64,000 nt of DNA, taken from positions 62,001 through 126,000 of the forward strand of contig NZ_LAZU01000051.1 of assembly GCF_000987955.1 (NCBI RefSeq), given 5' to 3'. Below the pieces are notes generated by a model, which worked only from the letters and a program-made list of their open reading frames with translations, did no database searches and was not told the DNA's origin. A program made the translations under genes and the position numbers. Shown here piece by piece: positions 47,589 to 55,972 of the stretch; the first letter of the stretch is position 1; the number at the start of each line of letters is the position of its first letter. This DNA comes from Paenibacillus sp. DMB20. GTDB taxonomy: Bacteria > Bacillota > Bacilli > Paenibacillales > Paenibacillaceae.

Positions 47589-48695
47589 TTATACTTTTAT
47601 GGAATCGGTATCGGCGTTGAGCCCGCGATAATGAAACGGCTGCGGCCCGCAGTCGCGATTTGCCATAGCGACCGCTTCATCAATGACCGATCTGTGAGGC
47701 GACATGCGGCATACCGGATCGGTTGCGCTTGCGTCGCCTGTCAGGGCAAATGCCTGACAGCGGCAGCCGCCGTAATCTTTCATCCGATGCTCGCAGCTGC
47801 GGCAAGGCTCCTGCATCCAGTCCGTTCCGCGGTACGCCTGGAACGGCGCAGATTCGTACCATATGGTCGCAAGGCTGCGCTCTCTGACGGAATCGAAGGT
47901 CAGGCTTGTAATGCTTGATGCGGCGGGACAAGGGAGGACGGAGCCGTCTGGGGCGACGGTTAACGAGAGCTTGCCCCAGCCGCCCATACAAGGCTTTGGC
48001 CGATCGGCGTAATAGTCGGGGACGACCCATATGAGCTCCATTTGCTTGCCGATGCGCGCTTTGGTTTTGTCGTAGACCTCCTCGGCTGCGGCAAGCTGCT
48101 CTCTGGTCGGCATAAGCGCCTGCTGATTTTTGAGCGCCCAGCCGTAATATTGCGTATTGGCGAGCTCCAAGCGCTGCGCTCCCCAATCGCGGCACAGCTC
48201 GACGATCGCTTCCAGCTCGTCAATGTTTTGCCGGTGCAACACGGCATTCATGTTCAACGGAAGTCCGGCGCTGCGGATCATGGCAGCGGCTTGGCGTTTC
48301 AGCTCGAATGCCTTCAGCCGGGCGATCCGGTCGGACAGCTCTGGCGCTGCTGCCTGAATGCTGAGCTGGATGCTGTCCACTCCGGCATCCTTCAGCGCGT
48401 GAAGCCGGGCTTTCGTCAATCCGATCCCGCTCGTGATCAGATTGACGAACAGGCCGAGCGCCCGCGCTTTCGCGATCAGTTGCTCCGAGTCGGTGCGCAG
48501 CAGCGGCTCGCCGCCGCTTAGATGCACCTGAACGACGCCAAGTCCGGCCGCTTCTTCGAGAACGCGGAGCCATTCTGCGGTCGACAGCTCGGACTTGCGC
48601 TTGGCGAGCTCGACCGGATTGGAGCAATACGGGCAATGGAGCGGGCAGCGATGGGTCAGCTCGGCCGTAAGCGCATAAGGGAAGCTTATTTCCAT
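47589..48695 (-). CDS. pqqE: PqqE, radical SAM enzyme of PQQ synthesis
   Basis: PqqE forms the carbon-carbon crosslink between Glu and Tyr of the PqqA peptide. The radical SAM cluster motif is C17-PLH-C21-PY-C24. GGEPL follows, and the C-terminal SPASM region has CMGGWGKLSLTVAPDGSVLPC and CRSCEHRMKDYGGCRC with a final DPVC, the exact PqqE pattern. ATG 48695 (368 residues) overlaps the end of pqqD by 10 bp. The frame is open upstream to 49232 but that part is antisense to pqqC and pqqD sequence. Confidence 0.97.
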   Translation of the reverse strand: MEISFPYALTAELTHRCPLHCPYCSNPVELAKRKSELSTAEWLRVLEEAAGLGVVQVHLSGGEPLLRTDSEQLIAKARALGLFVNLITSGIGLTKARLHALKDAGVDSIQLSIQAAAPELSDRIARLKAFELKRQAAAMIRSAGLPLNMNAVLHRQNIDELEAIVELCRDWGAQRLELANTQYYGWALKNQQALMPTREQLAAAEEVYDKTKARIGKQMELIWVVPDYYADRPKPCMGGWGKLSLTVAPDGSVLPCPAASSITSLTFDSVRERSLATIWYESAPFQAYRGTDWMQEPCRSCEHRMKDYGGCRCQAFALTGDASATDPVCRMSPHRSVIDEAVAMANRDCGPQPFHYRGLNADTDSIKV

Positions 48696-48961
48696 CGCTC
48701 GACCCATCCTTCCTCCGCAGCGCGCGTCAAAAAGGCGGCGATCTGCTCCTGCAAGCCGGTTTGGTCGTACAGCCGTTCGAGCTCGCGGGTCAACGATTCG
48801 ACGGTGTGGCTCCCGTCGCACAACCGCAGAATCGTCCCGGCGGTCGAGTTGAGGCGAACAACCCGCTCCGGCAGGAGCAGCAGCTCCTGCTCGCGCAGCT
48901 CGTCGTATTTCAAGCGGGCCGGAGGGCGCAGAACGGGGCATTCGGCGGCGGTCCACATCAT
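48686..48961 (-). CDS. pqqD: PqqD, peptide chaperone of PQQ synthesis
   Basis: PqqD binds the PqqA peptide and presents it to PqqE. The 91-residue sequence has the winged-helix PqqD motifs LLLPERVVRLNSTAGTIL and LCDGSHTVESLTREL. It overlaps pqqC upstream by 4 bp and pqqE downstream by 10 bp. It is a separate gene, not fused to PqqC as in some methylotrophs. Confidence 0.95.
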   Translation of the reverse strand: MMWTAAECPVLRPPARLKYDELREQELLLLPERVVRLNSTAGTILRLCDGSHTVESLTRELERLYDQTGLQEQIAAFLTRAAEEGWVERWK

Positions 48962-49704
48962 ACCGGCTCCTTCTTGCAGCCCGCTGTGATGTCGGCCATT
49001 GCGGCCGGCTCATCCGGGTAGGCGAGCTGCAGCGCGTCCAGCAGCGACCAGAGCACGTCGCACTTGAACGATAAGGCGGCGACCGCGCACTCCTGCTCGC
49101 TGCGGGTAGCGCATGCCCGCAGCACGAGCTCCAGGCCGTGGTCCGCATCCCGCGGAGCTTGATGGAGCCGGCTGCGGAAGTACGCGAGCCCATCCGGCTT
49201 AATCCACGGATACAGCTCCTGGAATACGCCAATGCGCCGGGAGACGAGCGAGGGAGCGAACAGCTCCGTCAACGACGAGGCGACCGCTTCGGGCCAAGGC
49301 TGAAGACGGCAAAAGTTCACATAGGCGTCGACGGCGAACCGGACGGCGGGCAGCACAAGGCGTCCACTCAGCATATCCGTCCGCGGCATGCCCGCAGCTT
49401 CGCCGAGACGTATCCACGCCTCGATTCCGCCTTCGCCGCCTTCATGCCCGTCGTGGTCGATGATGCGCTGTATCCATCGGCGGCGCTCCTCCCGGGAAGG
49501 CAGCTTGGCAAGAATGAGCGCGTCCTTGACCGGAATGTTCGTTTGGTAATAAAACCGGTTTGCAATCCAGGCGCGGAGCTGGGCAGGGGATAGCCTGCCC
49601 TCGTGCATCCGGATATGGTATGGATGCTTGTCGTGATACCGGCGTTCGCCGACGGCTCTCAACTGCTCAATAAATTGCTTCTCGGACCATGCTTCATTCA
49701 TCAT
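48958..49704 (-). CDS. pqqC: PqqC, pyrroloquinoline-quinone synthase
   Basis: PqqC catalyses the last step, ring closure and oxygen-dependent oxidation of the intermediate AHQQ to PQQ, without cofactor. The 248-residue sequence matches the family: RRYHDKHPYHIRMHEGRLS, RFYYQTNIPVKDALILAKL, IIDHDGHEGGEGGIEAWIRL and LTELFAPSLVSRRIGVF. It starts directly after the pqqB stop codon (49705) and overlaps pqqD. Confidence 0.97.
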   Translation of the reverse strand: MMNEAWSEKQFIEQLRAVGERRYHDKHPYHIRMHEGRLSPAQLRAWIANRFYYQTNIPVKDALILAKLPSREERRRWIQRIIDHDGHEGGEGGIEAWIRLGEAAGMPRTDMLSGRLVLPAVRFAVDAYVNFCRLQPWPEAVASSLTELFAPSLVSRRIGVFQELYPWIKPDGLAYFRSRLHQAPRDADHGLELVLRACATRSEQECAVAALSFKCDVLWSLLDALQLAYPDEPAAMADITAGCKKEPV

Positions 49705-50625
49705 TTATACCTCCAGTACCATGCCGTCGCTTCCGATTTCAAAACCATGATTCAATACAATGCTATGCTCGGCGGATGTCGGGTCGGCGATCGGGTTCGT
49801 ATTGTTAATGTGAATCCATATTTTGCGCGCTGCGGGGAAAGCGGCAAGCCGTTCCAGGCTGCCGCCGCCGCCGGAAATCGGGATATGTCCCATCGCATGG
49901 GCGTCGAGCTCCGAGATGCCGAGCCGCGTCAGCTCGTCCGCGCGCCAGAACGTGCCGTCGATCAGGATGCAATCCGCATCGGCGAGCCGGCTGTCGAGCT
50001 CGGGCGTCCACGCTTCAACGCAAGGCGCGTAGATGACGACACCGCCCGTTGCTTCATCCTTCAGGCGCAGTCCGATGACCCATGCGGAGTTGCTGGCCGC
50101 GTCGCCGTTGCGCGAGCTTGCATAAGCGTAACGCGGAGCTTTGCAGCCAAGGACGAAAGGCGTGACCGTAAGCTGCCCGCCGAACAGAGCAAACGGCTCG
50201 CCCGGCGTCATCTCGTGCCACCGTGAAGCGGCGTAAGGCTCCAGCATCGGACGGATCGGGAACGACTCCGTCAGCGCGTCCGCGACGGGAGCCGTCACGT
50301 ACACGTTCAGCGTCCCTCCCTCGCGCAAGCTGAGCAAGCCTATCGTATGATCGAGCTCCGCATCGGTGAGCATAACTCCTGCTATAGGGCTACTGCGAAT
50401 AGCCGGGCCGGGCTGCAAGGAAGGCTCGGCCTCGATTTGCGCACTTATATCCGGCGCCGCGTTGATCAAATACCATGTTTGGCCGTCACAGCTTACGGCC
50501 GCGCCGTTTTGCGTGCGGCTGTGGGCTTGCCCGGCTTCCGTCCGCGCGAAACGGCAGCCCGGGCATGCGCAATTCCATTGCGGGAAGCCGCCGCCGGCCG
50601 CGGTTCCCAGTAGTTTGACAATCAT
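49705..50625 (-). CDS. pqqB: PqqB, metallo-beta-lactamase-fold oxygenase of PQQ synthesis
   Basis: PqqB hydroxylates the excised Glu-Tyr derivative. The 306-residue protein has the diagnostic GTAAGGGFPQWNCACPGC start with its zinc cysteines, metal ligands in LTDAELDHTIGLLSLREG and the C-terminal KIWIHINNTNPI. ATG 50625 is chosen because the frame to 50646 adds seven poorly conserved residues. A hairpin lies between it and pqqA. Confidence 0.97.
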   Translation of the reverse strand: MIVKLLGTAAGGGFPQWNCACPGCRFARTEAGQAHSRTQNGAAVSCDGQTWYLINAAPDISAQIEAEPSLQPGPAIRSSPIAGVMLTDAELDHTIGLLSLREGGTLNVYVTAPVADALTESFPIRPMLEPYAASRWHEMTPGEPFALFGGQLTVTPFVLGCKAPRYAYASSRNGDAASNSAWVIGLRLKDEATGGVVIYAPCVEAWTPELDSRLADADCILIDGTFWRADELTRLGISELDAHAMGHIPISGGGGSLERLAAFPAARKIWIHINNTNPIADPTSAEHSIVLNHGFEIGSDGMVLEV

Positions 50626-50664
50626 TTGCCCAAACTCTCCCTTCATCTACGATAAAGAAAAGAT

Positions 50665-50680
50665 GCCGGATTTCTCCGGC
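50665..50680 (-). promoter_or_regulatory. pqqA-pqqB intercistronic hairpin
   Basis: GCCGGA and TCCGGC form a perfect six-pair stem with a four-base loop in the 63 bp between pqqA and pqqB. On the minus strand it is followed by ATCTTTTCTTTAT. It could act as a leaky terminator or RNA stabiliser that keeps the substrate peptide in excess over the enzymes. Confidence 0.6.
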
Positions 50681-50688
50681 AATCCGTC

Positions 50689-50763
50689 TTATTTTTGATA
50701 AGCATAGGACGTGACTTCAGCGCATACTTCGATAATTTCAAAATCCGGTTGAGTCCATTTCAT
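50689..50763 (-). CDS. pqqA: PqqA, precursor peptide of PQQ
   Basis: This 24-residue ORF encodes the peptide from which PQQ is carved. It starts MKWTQPDFEII and contains the obligatory Glu16-Val-Thr-Ser-Tyr20 (E-x3-Y), with only four residues after the tyrosine. AAAGGAGG stands 8 nt before the ATG at 50763, the strongest ribosome site of the operon. Such a short gene is easily missed by annotation pipelines. It leads the pqqABCDE operon. Confidence 0.95.
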   Translation of the reverse strand: MKWTQPDFEIIEVCAEVTSYAYQK

Positions 50764-50933
50764 CACGAAAACCTCCTTTAGCCGGGAATTTGAACAGCCC
50801 GCGCAACGGAAGCCGGAAGAACCATACAAGCAAAACGGTACGCCTCGCGCTGCCTTCGGTGAAGCGGTCATGTCCACAATGCATCATATTCGGGCTGATG
50901 AATGAATATGTATATTTATGGAAATTGATTTTG

Positions 50934-50970
50934 GTGACAAATTGTGACAAGGCGAAAGACGTCATATGAC
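50934..50970. promoter_or_regulatory. Repeated motifs upstream of pqqA
   Basis: Two direct GTGACAA repeats start at 50934 and 50944, exactly 10 bp apart, followed by the palindrome GTCATATGAC (50961-50970). On the minus strand TTGTCA (50940-50935) and TAAATA (50918-50913) could be a weak promoter with a 16 bp spacer. The motifs lie within the 230 bp before pqqA and may be its control region. Confidence 0.4.
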
Positions 50971-50990
50971 AGTTTCTGACAATCCAAAGT

Positions 50991-51118
50991 TTGATTGCCT
51001 GGAACGGACCGAACGGCGATGACGTTAGGAGCATGCCTTCAAAACCGGAGAGCTGTGCGTCAAGGCGCAGAACAAGGCGATTCGTATCCCGTAAGCCATA
51101 CCGTTATAATAGGGGCAT
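50991..51118 (+). pseudogene. Remnant of a Gfo/Idh oxidoreductase C-terminus
   Basis: This is the 3' end of a gene matching 45999-46117, with no start and with small changes (for example ATGACGTTAGG in place of ATGACGCAGG) that introduce frame loss. It is non-functional and marks the edge of the duplication. Confidence 0.8.
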
Positions 51119-51726
51119 ACCAGTACGAAAAGGGGCAGACTCTATGAAACCGGTGTCCTCCAAAAACGGAATAAACGGGCATATCCAGCTGCATCAGCCG
51201 TATGATTTTTGTTACCGGAACGACCGTCCCGTCGAGAGCGGCGTTTTTCATTCGCATCCGTTTTAGGAAATATATTATTTTCACGAAGGCCACTGCACTT
51301 ATTTGATCGGCGACCGGATTTACGTGCTGAAGCCCGGGGATCTTCTGCTGATGAACGGCCTGACCCTCCATTGTCCCCATGTCCATCCGGATGCCAGGTA
51401 TGTGCGCAGCATCGTTCATTTCATTCCCGGATTTTTGGAGCAGTGGCTTCATCCGGCGGTTTCGGCTGCCGTCTTAAGTCCCTTTAAGCAGCTCAGCAAC
51501 TACCGGCTGACGCTTTCCGGCGAGGATCGGGCCGAGTTTGAGCGCATGCTTGCCGATTTGAGCCGAATGCCGACGAAGAATCGGGGGTTGGGGCCGGAGA
51601 GGAGGACGCTCCGACTGGTCGAAATCATGCTTTTCGTATCCGAGCTGTGCCGCCAGGCCGCCCGGGAGCAGGATGCCGTTCCTGAAAAAGAACGCCATGT
51701 CCAGCAGGTCATCACGTTTGTGGAAC
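50991..51726 (+). repeat. Right copy of the duplication flanking the pqq island
   Basis: This matches 45999-46517 through the Gfo/Idh tail, the spacer and the AraC coding region, with scattered substitutions. It still holds the 207 bp and 11 bp segments lost in the left copy. The pqq operon lies in the 4.47 kb between the copies. Confidence 0.85.
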
Positions 51727-52027
51727 AAAACTATATGAACAACCTCACCCTGTCCGAAATCGCCGGGGCCGCTCATTTATCGAAGCCTTATTTGTCCGCT
51801 TTATTCAAAGAAGTGACGGGAACGACGGTACTGAAGTACGTTTACAGCCGCCGGATCAATCAGGCGAAGATATTGCTGTGGCTGCAGCCCGGCTTGACCG
51901 TTACCGAAGTGTGCCGAACCGTCGGTTTATGCATTTGGCCCATTTCAGCCGCATGTTTAAGGAAATGGTGGGAATAAATCCGGAAGAATACCGGAACGGC
52001 AGAGCTGCCGCATTGACTTCGTATTAG
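51144..52027 (+). pseudogene. AraC-family regulator, right copy, nonsense and frameshift
   Basis: This is the fuller AraC-type gene: a cupin-like sensor region and two C-terminal helix-turn-helix motifs (LSEIAGAAHLSKPYLSALFKE). Codon 41 is TAG (51264-51266), where the left copy has TAC (HPFYEIYYF). Near 51926-51928 one T is missing, after which the family end FMHLAHFSRMFKEMVGINPE would follow to TAG 52027. A substitution is less likely to be a homopolymer read error, so inactivation may be real. An internal start near 51303 could still give a truncated product. Confidence 0.85.
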
Positions 52028-52041
52028 ATGTCCGGTATAAT
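52013..52041 (+). promoter_or_regulatory. Sigma-A promoter of the leuS T-box transcript
   Basis: TTGACT and TATAAT are separated by 17 bp, partly inside the end of the AraC pseudogene, just before the T-box leader. Confidence 0.75.
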
Positions 52042-52064
52042 ATCGTCATTATAATTAAAAAGGT

Positions 52065-52352
52065 ATACAATGATGAGGGGTACTAGTTTCCTTCCCGTTC
52101 ACCCAGAGAGCCGGCGGTTGGTGAAAGCCGGTTGAAGGGCGGAAATGAACTCGCCTCGGAGTAACGATGTCAACCCGGCGGACGGCGCAGTTGTTGCAAG
52201 CTTGTCCACACCGATGAATCATCGTCGTCTCACCTGCGATAAAGGTGCAAAGGGAGCCCGAGGCAAAGCATGCCTTGGACTAACTAGGGTGGTACCACGG
52301 GAAACAAAACCTCTCGTCCCTAGCGTCATACGCTATGGATGATGAGGTTTTT
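52065..52352 (+). promoter_or_regulatory. T-box leader (leucine, CTC specifier) of leuS
   Basis: The conserved AGGGTGGTACCACGG lies at 52287-52301, followed by a terminator hairpin (AACCTCTCGTCC with GGATGATGAGGTT and a T tract) at 52308-52356. A CTC codon in GAACTCG at 52147-52153 is the likely specifier, identical in context to that of the leuA leader. A start codon inside this leader opens a small frame, which I regard as fortuitous. Confidence 0.9.
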
Positions 52353-52506
52353 TTTTGTAAATATAAGAAAGCATAAACTTTTGTTTCTATGCGTGCCTTA
52401 TATTTTCACGGAAGCGTCTTGCTCTCATGAGCAAAAGAAAGCCGTTTCCGCTTGCAGAAACACGGTCACGGATCGTGCCCGACCGCGAAGAAGGAGCTGG
52501 CAAAGT

Positions 52507-54948
52507 ATGAGTGAGAATCAACAAACGGGCCACGGCTACCAGCCGCAGGCCATCGAACCGAAATGGCAGCAGTACTGGGATCAACACAAAACCTTTAAAA
52601 CAGAAGAAGATCCGTCCAAGCCGAAGTTTTATGCGCTGGATATGTTTCCGTATCCGTCGGGCGCAGGGCTTCACGTAGGACATCCGGAAGGCTATACCGC
52701 TACGGATATCGTTTCCCGCTATAAGCGGATGCGGGGATATAATGTGCTTCATCCGATGGGCTGGGACGCGTTCGGCTTGCCTGCCGAACAGTATGCGATG
52801 GATACAGGAAAGCACCCGCGCGAGTTTACCGTGAAAAATATCGATAACTTCCGCCGTCAGATCAAGTCGCTCGGTTTCTCGTACGACTGGGACCGCGAGA
52901 TCAGCACGACGGACCCCGAGTACTACAAGTGGACGCAATGGATCTTTATTCAACTGTATAAAAAGGGCCTGGCTTACGTCGATGAAGTACCGGTCAACTG
53001 GTGCCCGGCGCTCGGCACCGTGCTCGCGAACGAAGAGGTCATTGACGGCAAGTCCGAGCGCGGCGGCCACCCCGTGATCCGCAAGCCGATGCGCCAGTGG
53101 ATTTTGAAGATTACCGACTATGCGGAAAGATTGCTGGAGGACCTTGAAGAGCTGGATTGGTCCGACAGCATCAAGGATATGCAGCGGAACTGGATCGGCA
53201 AATCGACCGGCGCGGAAGTGACCTTTGAAATCGACGGTCACGACCGGCAGCTGACGGTGTTCACCACCCGTCCGGATACCCTGTTCGGAGCAAGCTACTG
53301 CGTTATTGCACCGGAACATGAGCTGGTTGATGTCATTGCTACGGTAGAACAGAAGGATGCGGTGAAGGGATATCAGGAGCAGGCTGCGCGCAAGAGCGAT
53401 TTGGAACGTACGGACTTGGCTAAAGACAAGACCGGCGTGTTTACCGGAGCTTATGCGGTAAATCCGGCCAATGGCGCGCTGCTGCCGATCTGGATCGCGG
53501 ATTATGTGCTTGCAGGATACGGTACGGGCGCCATTATGGCCGTTCCGGGCCACGACACCCGGGACTGGGAATTCGCGAAGCAGTTCGGACTGGACATCAT
53601 CGAGGTCGTTAAGGGAGGGAACGTTGAGGAAGAAGCGTATACAGGCAGCGGCGAACATGTCAATTCCGACTTCCTGAACGGATTGGACAACGAGGCGGCC
53701 ATTGAGAAAATGATAGCCTGGCTCGAAGGGAACGGAAAAGGCCACAAGAAGGTGACGTATCGCCTGCGGGACTGGCTGTTCAGCCGCCAGCGCTACTGGG
53801 GCGAGCCGATTCCGATCCTTCACCTGGAAGACGGCACGATGAAAACCGTGCCCGAGGATCAACTCCCGCTGCTGCTGCCTGATGTGGATCACATCAAGCC
53901 TTCCGGCACAGGGGAATCTCCGCTTGCAAACGTCAAGGAGTGGGTAGAGACCATTGATCCCGAGACAGGCATGAAAGCCCGGCGCGAGACCAATACGATG
54001 CCGCAGTGGGCCGGCAGCAGCTGGTACTATCTGCGCTACATTGATCCTCACAATTCCGAAGAGTTCTGCTCCAAAGAGAAGCAGAAGGAATGGCTGCCGG
54101 TCGATCTGTATATCGGCGGTGTGGAACATGCGGTGCTTCACCTGCTGTATGCCCGTTTTTGGCATAAGGTCCTGTATGATATCGGCGTGGTGGACACGAA
54201 GGAACCGTTCCAAAAACTGGTTAACCAAGGCATGATCTTGGGTAACAACAACGAGAAGATGAGCAAGTCGCGCGGCAATGTCATTAACCCGGACGATATC
54301 GTGAACGAATACGGCGCCGATACGCTGCGCGTCTATGAGATGTTCATGGGGCCGCTGGAAGCGACCAAGCCTTGGAACACCAACGGCGCGGAAGGCATCC
54401 ACCGTTTCCTTTCCCGGGTATGGCGTCTGTTTGTCGGCGATAATGGGGAGCTTAACGCCAAAATCGTTGACGGCGAAGGCACGGACGAGTTTAAGCGTAC
54501 TTGGCACAAGACGATCAAGAAGGTCACGGACGATCTGGAGCATTTGCGCTTCAATACCGCGATCAGCCAGATGATGATCTTCATTAACGAAGCGTACAAA
54601 GCGGACGAACTTCCGCGCAAATCGATGGAAAACTTCGTGCAAATGCTGTCTCCGCTTGCGCCTCACCTGGCGGAAGAACTCTGGAGCCGGCTCGGCTTCA
54701 CCGAGAGCGTTACCTACGTTCCTTGGCCGGAATTCGATGAAGCCTGGACCGTGGATGCCGAGGTTGAAATCGTCATCCAGGTAAACGGCAAAATTGTGGG
54801 ACGCGCCAAGATTGCCAAAGACATGGATCAAGAAGCCATGAAAGAACATAGCCTCTCCCTTCCAAATGTCAAGCAGGCGCTGGAAGGAAAGAGTATCCGC
54901 AAGATCATTGCGGTGCCGGGTAAACTGGTCAATATCGTGGCCGGTTAA
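52507..54948 (+). CDS. leuS: Leucyl-tRNA synthetase
   Basis: LeuS charges tRNALeu. The 813-residue sequence has the HIGH-type motif PYPSGAGLHVGHPEGYT, the editing domain (TTRPDTLFGASYCVIAPEH) and the KMSKS motif NEKMSKSRGN. ATG 52507 follows GAAGGAGC; the frame is open back to 52339 across the leader and is not coding. The 3' end overlaps the convergent comER gene by 20 bp. Confidence 0.97.
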   Translation: MSENQQTGHGYQPQAIEPKWQQYWDQHKTFKTEEDPSKPKFYALDMFPYPSGAGLHVGHPEGYTATDIVSRYKRMRGYNVLHPMGWDAFGLPAEQYAMDTGKHPREFTVKNIDNFRRQIKSLGFSYDWDREISTTDPEYYKWTQWIFIQLYKKGLAYVDEVPVNWCPALGTVLANEEVIDGKSERGGHPVIRKPMRQWILKITDYAERLLEDLEELDWSDSIKDMQRNWIGKSTGAEVTFEIDGHDRQLTVFTTRPDTLFGASYCVIAPEHELVDVIATVEQKDAVKGYQEQAARKSDLERTDLAKDKTGVFTGAYAVNPANGALLPIWIADYVLAGYGTGAIMAVPGHDTRDWEFAKQFGLDIIEVVKGGNVEEEAYTGSGEHVNSDFLNGLDNEAAIEKMIAWLEGNGKGHKKVTYRLRDWLFSRQRYWGEPIPILHLEDGTMKTVPEDQLPLLLPDVDHIKPSGTGESPLANVKEWVETIDPETGMKARRETNTMPQWAGSSWYYLRYIDPHNSEEFCSKEKQKEWLPVDLYIGGVEHAVLHLLYARFWHKVLYDIGVVDTKEPFQKLVNQGMILGNNNEKMSKSRGNVINPDDIVNEYGADTLRVYEMFMGPLEATKPWNTNGAEGIHRFLSRVWRLFVGDNGELNAKIVDGEGTDEFKRTWHKTIKKVTDDLEHLRFNTAISQMMIFINEAYKADELPRKSMENFVQMLSPLAPHLAEELWSRLGFTESVTYVPWPEFDEAWTVDAEVEIVIQVNGKIVGRAKIAKDMDQEAMKEHSLSLPNVKQALEGKSIRKIIAVPGKLVNIVAG

Positions 54949-55772
54949 CCGTTGTCCCAAAGGCGGCATCCAGTTTCGCCAGATCCTCATCATATTTGTC
55001 ATGGGTGGTGCGGATGAGCTGGTGAAACAGCCCCTCCAGTCTCTTTTCAAGCAGAGAAAGGGCCTGGGCGGTGATGCCTCCGGGGACGGCAACCCTTTGT
55101 TGAAGCTGTTCGGGAGTGAAGCCCTCCTCTGTAAGCAGCTTGCCGGTTCCGAGCAGCATTTCTCCGGCAAGGGCATACAGGGCGGAGCGGTCGGCTCCGG
55201 TCATTTCAACGGCGGCATCGACCCATTTTTCCACAAAATAACTCAAAAAAAGCAGGCCCGCAGCTGGAAAAGTCGGACGTGATCCGTGTGTGTGATTCCA
55301 GAACCGGGATGGGCCTGCTGATTGAAGACAGGAGGCTTTCCAAAAGCAGCCTGTCTTTTTCTTTGATCCGGGACCCATACATGCACAAGGAAGCGCCGCT
55401 TCCGGTCTGATTGGTGATGCTCGGTATGATTTTCGCCACCTTGCAGGGAAGCTCGGACTCCAGATGCGACAACTGAACGGGACTCGTAATGGAAACGGCG
55501 ATTTGGGATGCCCGCATCACTTTTGATATTTCATCGATGACAGGTTTGAATTCACCCGGCTTAACGCAGAGAAACAACAGGTCGCTATGGGAAGCGTTCT
55601 CCGCATTGCTTCGGCTTACCTCAAGCCCCGGATATCGGTCGGCCAGCTTTAACGCTTTATGCGCCGTGCGGTTGCTGACGAGTATCTGATCGGGCTGCAG
55701 CGCTCCAAAACGTATGAACGAATCAATCAACAGACTGCCCATACTGCCCGTACCGATAAAACCGATCTTCAT
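54929..55772 (-). CDS. comER: ComER-like pyrroline-5-carboxylate reductase homologue (frameshifted)
   Basis: This NAD(P)-binding protein has the P5CR-type start MKIGFIGTGSMGSLLIDSFI and KIIPSITNQTGSGASLCMYG. It is placed opposite comEA exactly as comER is in Bacillus. Seven A at 55245-55251 break the frame; six restore SCGPAFLSYFVEKWVDAAVE and 280 residues. ATG 55772 follows AAAGGAGG. The last codons overlap leuS tail to tail. Confidence 0.9.
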
Positions 55773-55972
55773 GTATACGTTCCCTCCTTTCACGCTTTAC
55801 GGCAATGGGCTGCCGTGTTCATATCGTTAATGTATGCTTCCGGACGGTCACTTCATGACCGTTTTGGCCTAGAAACGGGAAGTATTGCGGTTCGGTGGCG
55901 AAGCAAATCCGAAGTCGAAACATCAAAAATCAAATCCGGACGAAAAATCGTCCCGATCGGAGTGAGATGAAA

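Noticed and set aside
48696..49232. N-terminal extension of PqqE of about 180 residues
   Set aside because: It overlaps pqqC and pqqD in another frame; family length and the start at 48695 fit without it.
52145..52342. 65-codon ORF within the leuS leader
   Set aside because: It lies wholly within the T-box RNA and encodes the conserved RNA motif, not a protein-like sequence.
52339..52506. N-terminal extension of LeuS from 52339
   Set aside because: It begins inside the T-box terminator; LeuS homologues start at the 52507 equivalent, which has a ribosome site.
53000..55176. Long minus-strand ORF of 929 codons opposite leuS
   Set aside because: It is an antisense shadow of the leuS coding frame in GC-rich codons; residues match no family.
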